Positions 26,521-34,241 of a DNA stretch of 46,005 bases are shown one piece after another (position 1 is the first letter of the stretch; the number at the start of each line of letters is the position of its first letter). Location of the stretch: positions 1 to 46,005 of the forward strand of contig DAOSPF010000024.1 of NCBI GenBank assembly GCA_035374585.1, read 5' to 3'. The position numbers and the translations under genes are program-made. Under the pieces are notes generated by a model. The model saw nothing but the letters and a program-made list of their open reading frames with translations, had not been told where the DNA came from and ran no database searches. This DNA is from JAKPQD01 sp029572965 (GTDB lineage: Bacteria > Bacteroidota > Bacteroidia > Bacteroidales > DTGW01).

Positions 26521-26528
26521 CAAAGATA
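26521..26528 (-). promoter_or_regulatory. Bacteroidota -7 box for tgt
   Basis: The minus strand reads TATCTTTG, matching TAnnTTTG, 28 bases before the tgt ATG. Confidence 0.6.
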
Positions 26529-26655
26529 TATGATTTAATAAGTTGACACTAATTTATGGTTAAACAATCGCTATGCTTCATAGATAAAAGGCTCCGAGCT
26601 TTTCATCAAACTTATTAAAATAACTAACACAAAAAATCCCTGTTTCTTAAAAATC

Positions 26656-26711
26656 CTTTCTCTTTGTCCCTTGCTCCTGGTTCTTACTTCTTGACTCTTT
26701 GTTCTTGACAC
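26656..26711. repeat. Degenerate array of eight 7-bp units
   Basis: The units, in one phase, are CTTTCTC, TTTGTCC, CTTGCTC, CTGGTTC, TTACTTC, TTGACTC, TTTGTTC and TTGACAC. All but the first pair end in a YC-like dinucleotide and share a TTGxxTC core. The array is in the gap between divergent tgt and the glycosyltransferase. Confidence 0.65.
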
Positions 26712-26804
26712 TAAAAAAAACGTTAAAATTGTAAAAAAAAGCAGTTGTACGATACTTAAAACTTCCGTATCATTGCAATGCTTTAAAAAATGACAGTTTA
26801 AAAC

Positions 26805-27923
26805 ATGACAACTTTAGAAATTACCGGCTTGGCAACACTCTCTGTATTAATACTTTGTTCGGCCATCCAATATATTTTTTACTGGTTTATTTTCACCAAA
26901 CCTTTTTCTATAAAAAACAAAACATCAGAAGCAAGCCATCCTGTTTCTATCATTGTCTGTGCCCGCAACGAAGAAGCCAACCTTCGGGAAAACCTTCCAT
27001 TACTGCTCGAACAAGAATATGCCAATTATGAAGTCGTTGTTGTGAACGATTGTTCCTCAGACGACAGCGACCTTGTACTTAAAGCCCTTGCTGCCCAATA
27101 TCCCCATTTAAGATATACCACCATTAAAGAAAATGAAAAATTTCAGCATGGCAAAAAGCTGGCCCTTACCGTGGGCATAAAAGCTGCAAAAAACGAATGG
27201 ATGCTGATGACCGATGCCGATTGCAAACCTTCTGGGCCACATTGGTTGAGCGCTATGGCAAGCCAAATGACTGAAGATAAAGCTATAGTGCTGGGTTATG
27301 GCGGTTACCTTTCTCAGCCTGGCTTACTAAATAAGCTTATCCGCTTCGAAACAGCATGGATAGCCCTTCAATACTTCTCTCTTGCTATTATAGGCAATGC
27401 TTATATGGGTGTAGGCAGAAACTTATCGTATAGAAAATCTCTTTTCTTTGCCAACAAAGGATTTGCTTCTCATGCCCGTTTGTCGTCAGGCGATGACGAC
27501 CTATTTATCAACGAAACAGCCACAGCAACAAATGTAAGTGTTCAGTTTTTACCTGAAGCTCATACATACAGCAAACCCAAAAAATCACTTTCGGAATGGA
27601 TTGAACAAAAAAGCAGGCATTTTCAAACTTACCCGCAATATAAGTTCAAACATAAATTTCTGCTTACCGCTGAAACTTTTTCACGTGTAACATTTTACTT
27701 TTCGCTTGCAGCGTTGTTTATACTCCAACAATTCATTTGGGTGGCATTAGCTTTATTGTTTGTACGATTGGTCAGCCAGGTGATTGTGCTAAATGTTTGG
27801 TTCAAAAGATTAAACGAAAAAAAATTATTCTTACTTTCGCTAATATTTGATTTGGTAATGCCATTTTTATACTTTATTATTTATTTGACTAAAAAAATCA
27901 AACCTGCCCGACAATGGAGGTAA
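26805..27923 (+). CDS. Membrane glycosyltransferase, family 2
   Basis: The 372-residue protein has one N-terminal membrane segment (about residues 7-31), a GT-A domain and two or more C-terminal membrane segments (about 295-360). The GT-A domain shows PVSIIVCARNEEANL, the nucleotide-binding VVVNDCSSDDSD and the DxD-type motif MTDADCKPSG, then SGDDDLFINETA and a QKSRH segment like the processive-enzyme QxxRW motif. It should add sugars to a lipid or polysaccharide at the inner membrane. The acceptor is not known. Its last 10 bases overlap the sigma factor gene, so the two are co-expressed. Confidence 0.9.
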   Translation: MTTLEITGLATLSVLILCSAIQYIFYWFIFTKPFSIKNKTSEASHPVSIIVCARNEEANLRENLPLLLEQEYANYEVVVVNDCSSDDSDLVLKALAAQYPHLRYTTIKENEKFQHGKKLALTVGIKAAKNEWMLMTDADCKPSGPHWLSAMASQMTEDKAIVLGYGGYLSQPGLLNKLIRFETAWIALQYFSLAIIGNAYMGVGRNLSYRKSLFFANKGFASHARLSSGDDDLFINETATATNVSVQFLPEAHTYSKPKKSLSEWIEQKSRHFQTYPQYKFKHKFLLTAETFSRVTFYFSLAALFILQQFIWVALALLFVRLVSQVIVLNVWFKRLNEKKLFLLSLIFDLVMPFLYFIIYLTKKIKPARQWR

Positions 27924-28519
27924 ATACAAACCTTTCGGATAAAGCTCAAGCAGATATGGCTCTTGTACAAAGAGCTACAGCCGGAGACCAACGTGCTTTT
28001 GCAGAATTACTTTCACGTTACCGGGATTCTATTTACTTTATGCTGCTAAAAATGGTCAACAACCAAGATGACGCAGAAGATCTTACCATTGAAGCATTTG
28101 GCAAAGCCTTTAAAAATATTCATCAATATACCCCAAATTATGCCTTCAGTACATGGCTGTTCAAAATTGCAACCAACAACTGTATTGACTTTATCCGCAA
28201 AAGAAGGGGCGGAATAACTATATCCATCGACCAGGGATTTGCTAACTATGAAGATGACCTGCCAATACACATTCACGACATTGAACCAGACCCTGAGGCC
28301 AATATGATCAATGAACAAAAGGTAAAAGTCATGCGAGAAGTAGTGCAAAAGCTGAAACCTCGTTATCGTAAGTTGGTCGAAATGCGCTATTTTGATGAAC
28401 TTTCATACGAAGAAATAGCCGAACAGTTAGATTTACCCCTTGGAACAGTAAAAGCCCAACTCTTCAGGGCAAGAGAGCTGCTTTTCAATATCCTCAAAAC
28501 TTCTGAACATAAGATTTGA
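27914..28519 (+). CDS. RNA polymerase sigma factor, ECF type
   Basis: The 201-residue protein has sigma region 2 (about residues 25-95: RYRDSIYFMLLKMVNNQDDAEDL, then FSTWLFKIATNNCIDFIRK) and region 4 (about 135-190: LKPRYRKLVEMRYFDELSYEEIAEQL, then GTVKAQLFRARELL) with an acidic linker between. It directs RNA polymerase to a set of alternative promoters. No anti-sigma factor gene follows, which is unusual; instead it is overlapped by a glycosyltransferase upstream and rsmG downstream (TGATG overlap), a layout I recall as common in Bacteroidota. Confidence 0.93.
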   Translation: MEVNTNLSDKAQADMALVQRATAGDQRAFAELLSRYRDSIYFMLLKMVNNQDDAEDLTIEAFGKAFKNIHQYTPNYAFSTWLFKIATNNCIDFIRKRRGGITISIDQGFANYEDDLPIHIHDIEPDPEANMINEQKVKVMREVVQKLKPRYRKLVEMRYFDELSYEEIAEQLDLPLGTVKAQLFRARELLFNILKTSEHKI

Positions 28520-29157
28520 TGAACATTGTACTCAAATATTTCCCTGAATTGTCCGACAATCAAAAAAGACAATTTGCCGCACTGTATGACCTTTATTTTG
28601 ACTGGAACGCAAAAATCAATGTCATATCACGCAAAGATTTTGAGCATATTTACGAAAGGCATATATTACATTCATTAGCCATTGCCAAATTCTATAAGTT
28701 CCCTGCCGGGACAAAAATCATGGACGTAGGTACAGGCGGAGGGTTTCCCGGAATACCTTTGGCCATTATGTTTCCTGAATGTAACTTTACACTAATCGAC
28801 TCTATTGCAAAGAAAATAAAAGTTGTTGATGCTGTTGCCAATGCTATTGAGCTTTCTAATGTCAGGCCCATTGCAATGAGGGCGGAAACTGTGCCTGAAA
28901 AATTCCATTACGTTGTAAGCCGTGCGGTAACTACTATTCCCGAAATGATTTCTTTTATAAAAAAAAGTTTCGCTGACGAAAATATTAACCCATACATCAA
29001 AAACGGCCTTATTTACCTCAAAGGCGGTGACATTGATGCCGAAATCAAGGATTATAAAAACCGCACACGTGTGCATGAGATTTCAGAAGTCTTTACAGAA
29101 GCGTTTTTCGAAACTAAAAAAGTCATTTACATTCCGGCAGCAGCTTTTGCAAAATAA
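28519..29157 (+). CDS. rsmG: 16S rRNA (guanine-N7)-methyltransferase G
   Basis: RsmG methylates G527 of 16S rRNA with S-adenosylmethionine. The methyl donor site is MDVGTGGGFPGIPLAIM near residues 72-88, with the family's NVISRKDFEHIYERHILHSL upstream and FHYVVSRAVTTIPEM downstream. The length is 212 residues. The ATG overlaps the sigma factor stop (TGATG), so that start is preferred over the TTG one codon earlier. It is the third gene of a glycosyltransferase-sigma-rsmG operon. Confidence 0.95.
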   Translation: MNIVLKYFPELSDNQKRQFAALYDLYFDWNAKINVISRKDFEHIYERHILHSLAIAKFYKFPAGTKIMDVGTGGGFPGIPLAIMFPECNFTLIDSIAKKIKVVDAVANAIELSNVRPIAMRAETVPEKFHYVVSRAVTTIPEMISFIKKSFADENINPYIKNGLIYLKGGDIDAEIKDYKNRTRVHEISEVFTEAFFETKKVIYIPAAAFAK

Positions 29158-29177
29158 ACGCTTTCGCAAAACACCTT

Positions 29178-29205
29178 GCATTTTGAAAATGCTAAACGTT
29201 TTTTT
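29178..29205 (+). terminator. Weak hairpin after rsmG
   Basis: A 7-bp stem (GCATTTT with AAAATGC, one-base loop) is followed six bases later by seven T residues. It may end the rsmG transcript, and it overlaps the upstream part of the mntA promoter. Confidence 0.4.
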
Positions 29206-29207
29206 AT

Positions 29208-29215
29208 TAATTTTG
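29208..29215 (+). promoter_or_regulatory. Bacteroidota promoter of the mntA-hepT pair
   Basis: TAATTTTG matches the -7 consensus TAnnTTTG, with a TTTG 22 bases upstream (29182-29185) in the place of the -33 element. The mntA ATG follows 16 bases later. Confidence 0.6.
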
Positions 29216-29231
29216 ATAAAAATTCAAATCC

Positions 29232-29531
29232 ATGTACCTGGATAACTATATGGAAAGTATGAAGAACCTTTGTCAACAAAACAAAGTAAAAGCTTTATAT
29301 GTTTTTGGATCTGTTCTGACGGACAGGTTTAATGACAAAAGCGATATTGATTTAATTGTTGACATTGATTCTAATGATCCTTTGGAATATGCTGATAATT
29401 ATTTCAACCTGAAATTTGCCCTTCAGGATTTATTTAAAAGGCCTGTTGATTTATTGGAAAACAAGGCTATTAAAAACCCTTACATTCGTCAAAATATTGA
29501 CAATTCTAAACATTTGATATATGCAAAATGA
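29232..29531 (+). CDS. mntA: MntA-type antitoxin, minimal nucleotidyltransferase
   Basis: The 99-residue protein is a minimal nucleotidyltransferase with the GSx10DxD motif, seen as GSVLTDRFNDKSDIDL. In type VII toxin-antitoxin systems such proteins silence the partner HEPN toxin by adding AMP groups to a tyrosine next to its active site. The downstream gene overlaps by 11 bases and encodes just such a toxin. An alternative start at the second Met would remove six residues. Confidence 0.9.
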   Translation: MYLDNYMESMKNLCQQNKVKALYVFGSVLTDRFNDKSDIDLIVDIDSNDPLEYADNYFNLKFALQDLFKRPVDLLENKAIKNPYIRQNIDNSKHLIYAK

Positions 29532-29862
29532 CAAGAAATACGACATTAGAGCTTGTCTAAAAGATATCGAATTGTCAATTGCTGAAATTTATCAATTTCT
29601 ACCGGCCAAAAGAAATTTCCAAGAGTTTCAAAAAGACTTAAAAACCAGGAAAGCTGTTGAACGCAACATCGAGATTATTGGTGAAGCTATGGGTAGAATT
29701 TTAAAAGCTGACCCAACTTTTCCAATTACTGACTCTCGTAAAATTGTAGATACCCGGAACCGTATTATTCATGGATATGATAGTGTATCAGAAGATATTA
29801 TCTGGCTTATTATTTGCAAATACCTTCCTATTCTTGAAAAAGAGATAAAAAAATTCTTATAA
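29521..29862 (+). CDS. hepT: HepT-type toxin, HEPN ribonuclease (DUF86)
   Basis: The 113-residue all-helical protein belongs to the DUF86/HepT group of HEPN ribonucleases. The catalytic motif Rx4HxY is present as RNRIIHGY at about residues 80-87, and it includes the Tyr that MntA modifies. Its partner mntA overlaps it by 11 bases upstream. Pairs of this kind act in plasmid or phage defence or as growth regulators. The motif is complete, so the toxin is probably functional. Confidence 0.9.
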   Translation: MQNDKKYDIRACLKDIELSIAEIYQFLPAKRNFQEFQKDLKTRKAVERNIEIIGEAMGRILKADPTFPITDSRKIVDTRNRIIHGYDSVSEDIIWLIICKYLPILEKEIKKFL

Positions 29863-29927
29863 CTTCCATAAATTGTGCGTACCCTACCCTAAAAATCTTT
29901 TCATCCCGCAACCTTCTTAACAATTTG

Positions 29928-29935
29928 TATCTTTG
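29928..29935 (+). promoter_or_regulatory. Bacteroidota -7 box for the SIMPL gene
   Basis: TATCTTTG matches TAnnTTTG, 11 bases before the ATG at 29947, so the leader is very short. Confidence 0.6.
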
Positions 29936-29946
29936 AAAAAAATAAT

Positions 29947-30648
29947 ATGATGAAAAAACTGATATTTCTATTATTGCTGGCTCCAATAGCATTAACAGCC
30001 CAAAATACAGATATTTTACCTTACATCGAAGTCACAGGCAACGCCGAAGATGATGTTGAACCTAATAAAGTAGTGCTTTCCCTATCTGTTTCCGAGAACG
30101 AAAACATAAAAAAAGAGAGCAACACGGTAGCTATGGAAAATAAAATCAGTGCATTTTTAAAGTCCATAGGTACTGACCCTGCCAACTTTGTCGTGGACAA
30201 ATACAATACCAACGAACGCTACACCATTATTTCCGGCAAAAATGTCACTATCAAAAAATATTACAAGCTCACTATCTTGAATTTGTCCTTACTGGACACG
30301 ATTATTACCAAGTGCAGCGAAGTAGGGATGGACAAAATAAGTATCTTCAAAATTGAAAATACATCTATTGACAGTATAAACAACATATTGCTGGCCTCTG
30401 CTGCAAAAAACGCCCGTCAGAAGGCCGATGCCATAGCTTCAGCCTTAGGGGTTTCTATCAGCAACATACAAATTGTTAATGCTAACCACTTCGTTGAACC
30501 AAACATAGTCAATGCCAATAATTTTAAAATGGAGAAAATGTTGTTCTCGTCCGAAGATGCCGCTACTGGCAGGACAAGCAGCTCGCTTGGCTTGAACAAA
30601 ATCCACCTCAACGCCTCAGTATTTATCAGGTTTGGGATAAAACAATAA
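29947..30648 (+). CDS. SIMPL domain protein (DUF541), exported
   Basis: A signal peptide (MMKKLIFLLLLAPIALTAQ) is followed by a SIMPL/DUF541 domain of about 210 residues: YIEVTGNAEDDVEPNKVVLSLSVSE, a middle helix-strand part, and NARQKADAIASALGVSISNIQIVN before the last strands ending in VFIRFG. Proteins of this family are periplasmic or surface proteins whose function is not well known. Two ATG codons are adjacent at the start. The gene converges on the hydrogenase-like gene with strong hairpins between. Confidence 0.9.
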   Translation: MMKKLIFLLLLAPIALTAQNTDILPYIEVTGNAEDDVEPNKVVLSLSVSENENIKKESNTVAMENKISAFLKSIGTDPANFVVDKYNTNERYTIISGKNVTIKKYYKLTILNLSLLDTIITKCSEVGMDKISIFKIENTSIDSINNILLASAAKNARQKADAIASALGVSISNIQIVNANHFVEPNIVNANNFKMEKMLFSSEDAATGRTSSSLGLNKIHLNASVFIRFGIKQ

Positions 30649-30661
30649 GCAGGATAGCCAA

Positions 30662-30697
30662 AAGAGGCTTTGCTTTTTTGGAAAAGCAAAGCCTCTT
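30662..30697. terminator. Strong hairpin between convergent genes
   Basis: A perfect 16-bp stem (30662-30677 with 30682-30697) has a 4-base TTGG loop. It lies 14 bases after the SIMPL stop. On the minus strand it is followed by four T residues, so it may end both convergent transcripts. Confidence 0.75.
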
Positions 30698-30720
30698 AGC
30701 CCCTTGTTCGACTATTATTG

Positions 30721-30749
30721 ACCTTTCAGGTTTTTAAAATCTGAAAGGT
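30721..30749. terminator. Second hairpin between convergent genes
   Basis: Arms ACCTTTCAGGTTTT and AAAATCTGAAAGGT pair over 14 bp with one G-T type mismatch around a single base. It lies just beyond the end of the hydrogenase-like gene. The ACCTTTCAG core also occurs inside the MITE-like element (CCTTTCAGAG). Confidence 0.5.
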
Positions 30750-30758
30750 ATGCTGTCC

Positions 30759-32596
30759 TTAATTATACTTCACCGGCTGTTTCTCAGCCTCGGCCAATAT
30801 AGACTGGGTATGTGATACAAACGCCTTTGTCCTTTCGTTGAGCTCGCTGATGATTTCCGAAATCGATTCAATACTCGACCGTACCTCAGCATTCAGCTTA
30901 TCTGCACTTTTAAACTCTTTCGAAGTGTTTTTTATCTTTTCGTTGATTTGTATAAAAAGATCTGCTATTTCAGTCAGGTAAGGCTTTATTTTATTGGCCT
31001 CTATCTGCGAATTCTCAGCCAGCTTCTTTACCTCATTGGCCACAATAGAAAAACCCTTGCCATGTTCCCCAGCCCTGGCAGCCTCAATAGAAGCATTTAG
31101 CGAAAGCAGGTCTGTCTTTGAAGCTATGGCATTCAACGTTTCAATAACTTTAGAAAACTCGTCCAGTTTGCTATTGTTATCGTCCACTTCGTTCAACAAA
31201 CTCAAAAACTCAGCATTGAGCCTGGCTGTAATCCCCTGTACATTCTTAACATGGGCATTGACAACCCCTCCCTGACGGTCAAGCTCATTGACCGTTTTTG
31301 ATACATCGTTGGCAAGCTCTGATATAATCGCGGCTTTATAATGGTAACAGTTTTCCTTCTTGTTCAGGTGGTTATAAATAGCTATGGCCATATTCTCGCA
31401 CGAGTTATATCCACAAAATGCACAGTTGTAAAAATCCGTTTCCTTCAGCTTCTTCATGTCCACATAAATTCTTTGCAGCTCACTTTCAGACGGATAACGT
31501 ATTTTATTATTGGCCGAACGATCCACATAAGTACGTTTGTAAATCTTTTCATCCCAATAGCTGTTAATATTAGTTTCGAGCTCTGCGGCATCTTTATACT
31601 TTTCCTGAGCTTCTTTATTGCGTTGTTCAACATAATACTCAATCTTGTCCAATGGCTCATTTTGGTTTAGTGTGCCGGGGCCTCCGTTACACCCGGCATG
31701 GCAATTGAGGCAATCGACCAAAACAGGGGCCCTTCCACTCTGCACTTCGTCTATAAGCGATTCAAAATAATCATAAATAACCTCGTGCCCTTCTATCTTG
31801 CGGGACACTTTGCCAATGGTTGGCACCTCACGTTCGGCAGTACGCAAAAGCCCTCCGGGAGTAGAAAACAATACAGCCCTTTCGGCAGGCGGGTTGTCAA
31901 AATCCATATCCTCAAAGTCCTCTAAGTTAATATGGTTAAAATCGATAAAATCTTTCAAATATTTGATGGTAACATTATAATCGCCCATGCCAACCTCGTC
32001 AAACTCGCGGCGTTTGGCCACGCATGGCGAAATTACCACTACCTTATGGTCTTTGTATTGTGGATAAAATTCCTTTATCATTTTGATGGTATGCATCATG
32101 GGGCTGTCAGCAGGGGCAAGATATGGCAACAGCTCCGGATGATATACTTCCAGGAACGTAACAATAGCCGGGCATGGCTGTGCTATTATCATCCGGGGGT
32201 TATTATTGTTCAAATGCTCAAGGTATGACTTAACCGTCAGCTCTGCGCCAAAGCTCACGTCAAAGTTGGCCTCAACGCCCATTTTTTTCAACAAAGCATT
32301 TATCTTGAGATATTGGCCCGGAAAGTTGGCTGCAATAGCAGGCGCTACAACAGATACCATTTTTACCCCGTGTTTTAGGTCATACAAAAACCTTTCAATA
32401 TCGTCCACATAATACCTGGCTCCATGCGAACAAGCCTTTATACAAGTACCACAGGCCAGACACATATCATTGTTAACAGTAACAGTATCGCCACTTCCAT
32501 CATTACAATACTTGGCAGGACAAACAGATATACACTTGTGGCAGTTGACACATTTTTCCTGTCAACCAGCAAAACCTGGCTTAGTTCGTTTATCAT
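30759..32596 (-). CDS. Sensory [FeFe]-hydrogenase-like protein fused to a methyl-accepting domain; frameshifted near its start
   Basis: The protein has two N-terminal [4Fe-4S] ferredoxin motifs, an iron hydrogenase large-subunit domain, a small Fe-S domain (NCAFCGYNSCENMAI) and a C-terminal methyl-accepting signalling coiled coil (GFSIVANEVKKLAENSQ). It has no signal or membrane segment, so it is a cytoplasmic sensor. Counted from the ATG at 32465, H-cluster Cys are C98 (QPCP), C148 (SPCVAK) and two in CLNCHAGCNGG. The residue before C98 is Pro, where catalytic enzymes have the proton-relay Cys. The first ferredoxin motif (KCVNCHKCISVCPAKYC) is in the same frame but upstream of that ATG, behind a TGA at 32564-32562. 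A normal start, MINELSQVLLVDR, is at 32596 in another frame; one base is missing at about 32553-32563. Confidence 0.85.
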
Positions 32597-33294
32597 GGCA
32601 TATATTTTTGGTTGCTAAATAAAAAATATTAACCCTTCTATCAAATTTAACCTTTTTTTTAGTCTTTTTCAATTAAAAAAACGCTTTGCTTCATAAATGC
32701 TTTGATTTTCGAAATGCAAAGCGTTGGGCTAAAAAAGGAAGAATACATTTATAAGTACCAAGCATATCATATTAAGTATTTATGCCCCCCTAACCCTGCC
32801 AAGCTAAGGTCTTTAATTAACCCCAACCCCTTAAAAAAGGGCTTTAACAAAGCAGTGCTTTTCAGTTTTATACAACTTTGTTAGCCTTCCTTTTTAAGGA
32901 GGGATGGGAGGTTTAGAGATAAAATAATACTTAGCCTGACAGCTATACGCTGGCAGGGTAAGGGTTGGAACTATAAACAAAGTTTGATACTAACGCGCTG
33001 TTAAGCTTCCTGTATAAGAGAATCCACAATAGCAGAAACAAACTATTACAACCCCTTTTTAAACCAACTTTATTGTTAGTCAAAAAGTATTTATCTAATT
33101 TTTTCTCAAAATAAGCGTAAAAAAAGAAACCTAATAAAACTATGAGCGTAAAAAAAACAAAAATTCAGATACAATGTTTATGTATGAAAAATTTAAAACA
33201 ATGGTGATGTAAAACACCTCCAAAAAGGCAACAAATATTTGTTAAAGTAGTATAAAATTAATAACTTCAATATAGAATAATAATCATAAAAATT
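32597..33294. other. About 700 bases without a gene, before the type IX locus
   Basis: I find no coding frame. Contents: a perfect 10-bp-arm hairpin at 32680-32725; an inverted pair of AACCCTGCCA-like and TGGCAGGGTAAGGGTT-like segments around 32790 and 32950; an Ala/Gly-free AT-rich leader from about 33060 to the next ATG. No TAnnTTTG box was found close to the exported protein start at 33295. Confidence 0.5.
32680..32725 (-). terminator. Hairpin with AACGCTTTGC / GCAAAGCGTT arms
   Basis: Perfect 10-bp arms (32680-32689 and 32716-32725) enclose 26 bases. On the minus strand it is followed by seven T residues, but no minus-strand gene ends here. It resembles the hairpins at 22455 and 30662 in its CTTTGC core, so it may be a dispersed repeat. 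Confidence 0.4.
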
Positions 33295-34146
33295 ATGAAA
33301 ACAATAACCAAACAAATCACAGTATTAGCAGTGTTTGGATTAATTTCTGCTTCAGCTTATTCGCAGGCAAACTCATATTCGGTCAATAGCGAAACGCTAT
33401 ACCGCCATGGGTACAACTCGGGGGGAGCAAACGTGCAGGAAAATACCGACTCTGTTACCACAGGAGGGACCACCCGCTATTGGGTTTATCCAGACCTGTC
33501 ATTGAACCCGGGTTATGATGTAAACAACCCGCTTACAACACCTTTGACCTCAGCATTTAACTGGACAACCTCCGGGGCAACCGGTACAGCTACAGGTACT
33601 ATTGCAGCTGTAGGCGCTTATGGTACATATACCAACTACAAACAAGTAACTTGGGGTGGTACTGGTACTATTAATTTAAATGCAACAGAAACAAGTGGTG
33701 CAGGTTGCGTTGGCGGAACTGCTGTAACTACTCCTATTGCTGTTATTGCAGCTCCAGATGTAACAGCTATTGCGTTTAGCGCCCTGCCTTGCCCTACAGG
33801 TACTATACCTTATACCCAGGCTGGTCCGACTGCGACTTTAACAATAACCTGCCCTGTAAATGGAAATAAAGAAGTATCAGTAAACTGGTCGCTTTCATGC
33901 AGCAATGCCGGGTGGAATGGCGGAGTTGCCATGACTGGCACAGCTGTACTCGGAAATGGCAACACCATTGACTTATCTGGCGTGAACCTTTCGCACCCCG
34001 GTACTTATACCCTGACCATTGTAAATATAACCGACCGTATAGCCACAAAGTCAGGTTTAACAGCCATCCCCGATGGTACAAGCAACACATTTGTATTGTT
34101 GCCAACGCCGGTTACCGGCCCTATGTACCATGTTCCTAACCAATAA
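33295..34146 (+). CDS. Exported protein of a type IX secretion locus, Ig/PKD-like
   Basis: I do not recognise a named family. The 283-residue protein has a signal peptide (MKTITKQITVLAVFGLISASAYSQ) and is rich in Thr, Gly, Ala and Asn with short beta-prone segments. A VTWGGTGTINLNATETSG segment followed by GCVGG resembles Ig/PKD-like modules of gliding and type IX secreted proteins. The next gene is a paralog: both have a YxVxPD segment, a WG-plus-Gly-Cys-Gly module, a late VxDxxSxKS-like stretch, and nearly the same C-terminal tail (LPTPVTGPMYHVPNQ here). Downstream are a type B sorting-domain protein and PorP/SprF, so it is probably part of a secreted surface assembly. That role is inferred. 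Confidence 0.8.
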   Translation: MKTITKQITVLAVFGLISASAYSQANSYSVNSETLYRHGYNSGGANVQENTDSVTTGGTTRYWVYPDLSLNPGYDVNNPLTTPLTSAFNWTTSGATGTATGTIAAVGAYGTYTNYKQVTWGGTGTINLNATETSGAGCVGGTAVTTPIAVIAAPDVTAIAFSALPCPTGTIPYTQAGPTATLTITCPVNGNKEVSVNWSLSCSNAGWNGGVAMTGTAVLGNGNTIDLSGVNLSHPGTYTLTIVNITDRIATKSGLTAIPDGTSNTFVLLPTPVTGPMYHVPNQ

Positions 34147-34160
34147 TTTTTGAAATAACA

Positions 34161-34187
34161 AACCTGACAGGTAACTGCCAGGTTTTT
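34161..34187 (+). terminator. Terminator or attenuator between the two exported paralogs
   Basis: A 10-bp stem with one mismatch (AACCTGACAG with CTGCCAGGTT, loop GTAA) runs into five T residues. It lies 14 bases after the first exported gene. The second gene would then be partly uncoupled and could be expressed at a different level. Confidence 0.75.
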
Positions 34188-34241
34188 GCATAAAATATAA
34201 TAATTACAATTTTTTTTTATTAACATTTAAATTTTATTACC

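Larger units (their letters stand above)
26493..26804. other. 312-base intergenic region between tgt and the glycosyltransferase
   Basis: No gene is seen. It holds the tgt promoter (26521-26528) and an array of eight degenerate 7-mers (26656-26711). The last 90 bases before the glycosyltransferase are AT-rich with no clear TAnnTTTG box. Confidence 0.6.

Noticed and set aside
32559..32596. Recoded TGA (for example selenocysteine) in the hydrogenase-like gene
   Set aside because: The frame upstream of that TGA has no start codon and does not resemble the family, while a normal start in another frame does. A frameshift explains it better.
32597..33294. Hidden gene or RNA in the 700-base gap
   Set aside because: Frames are short and broken, and I see no tRNA cloverleaf, riboswitch core or conserved peptide.
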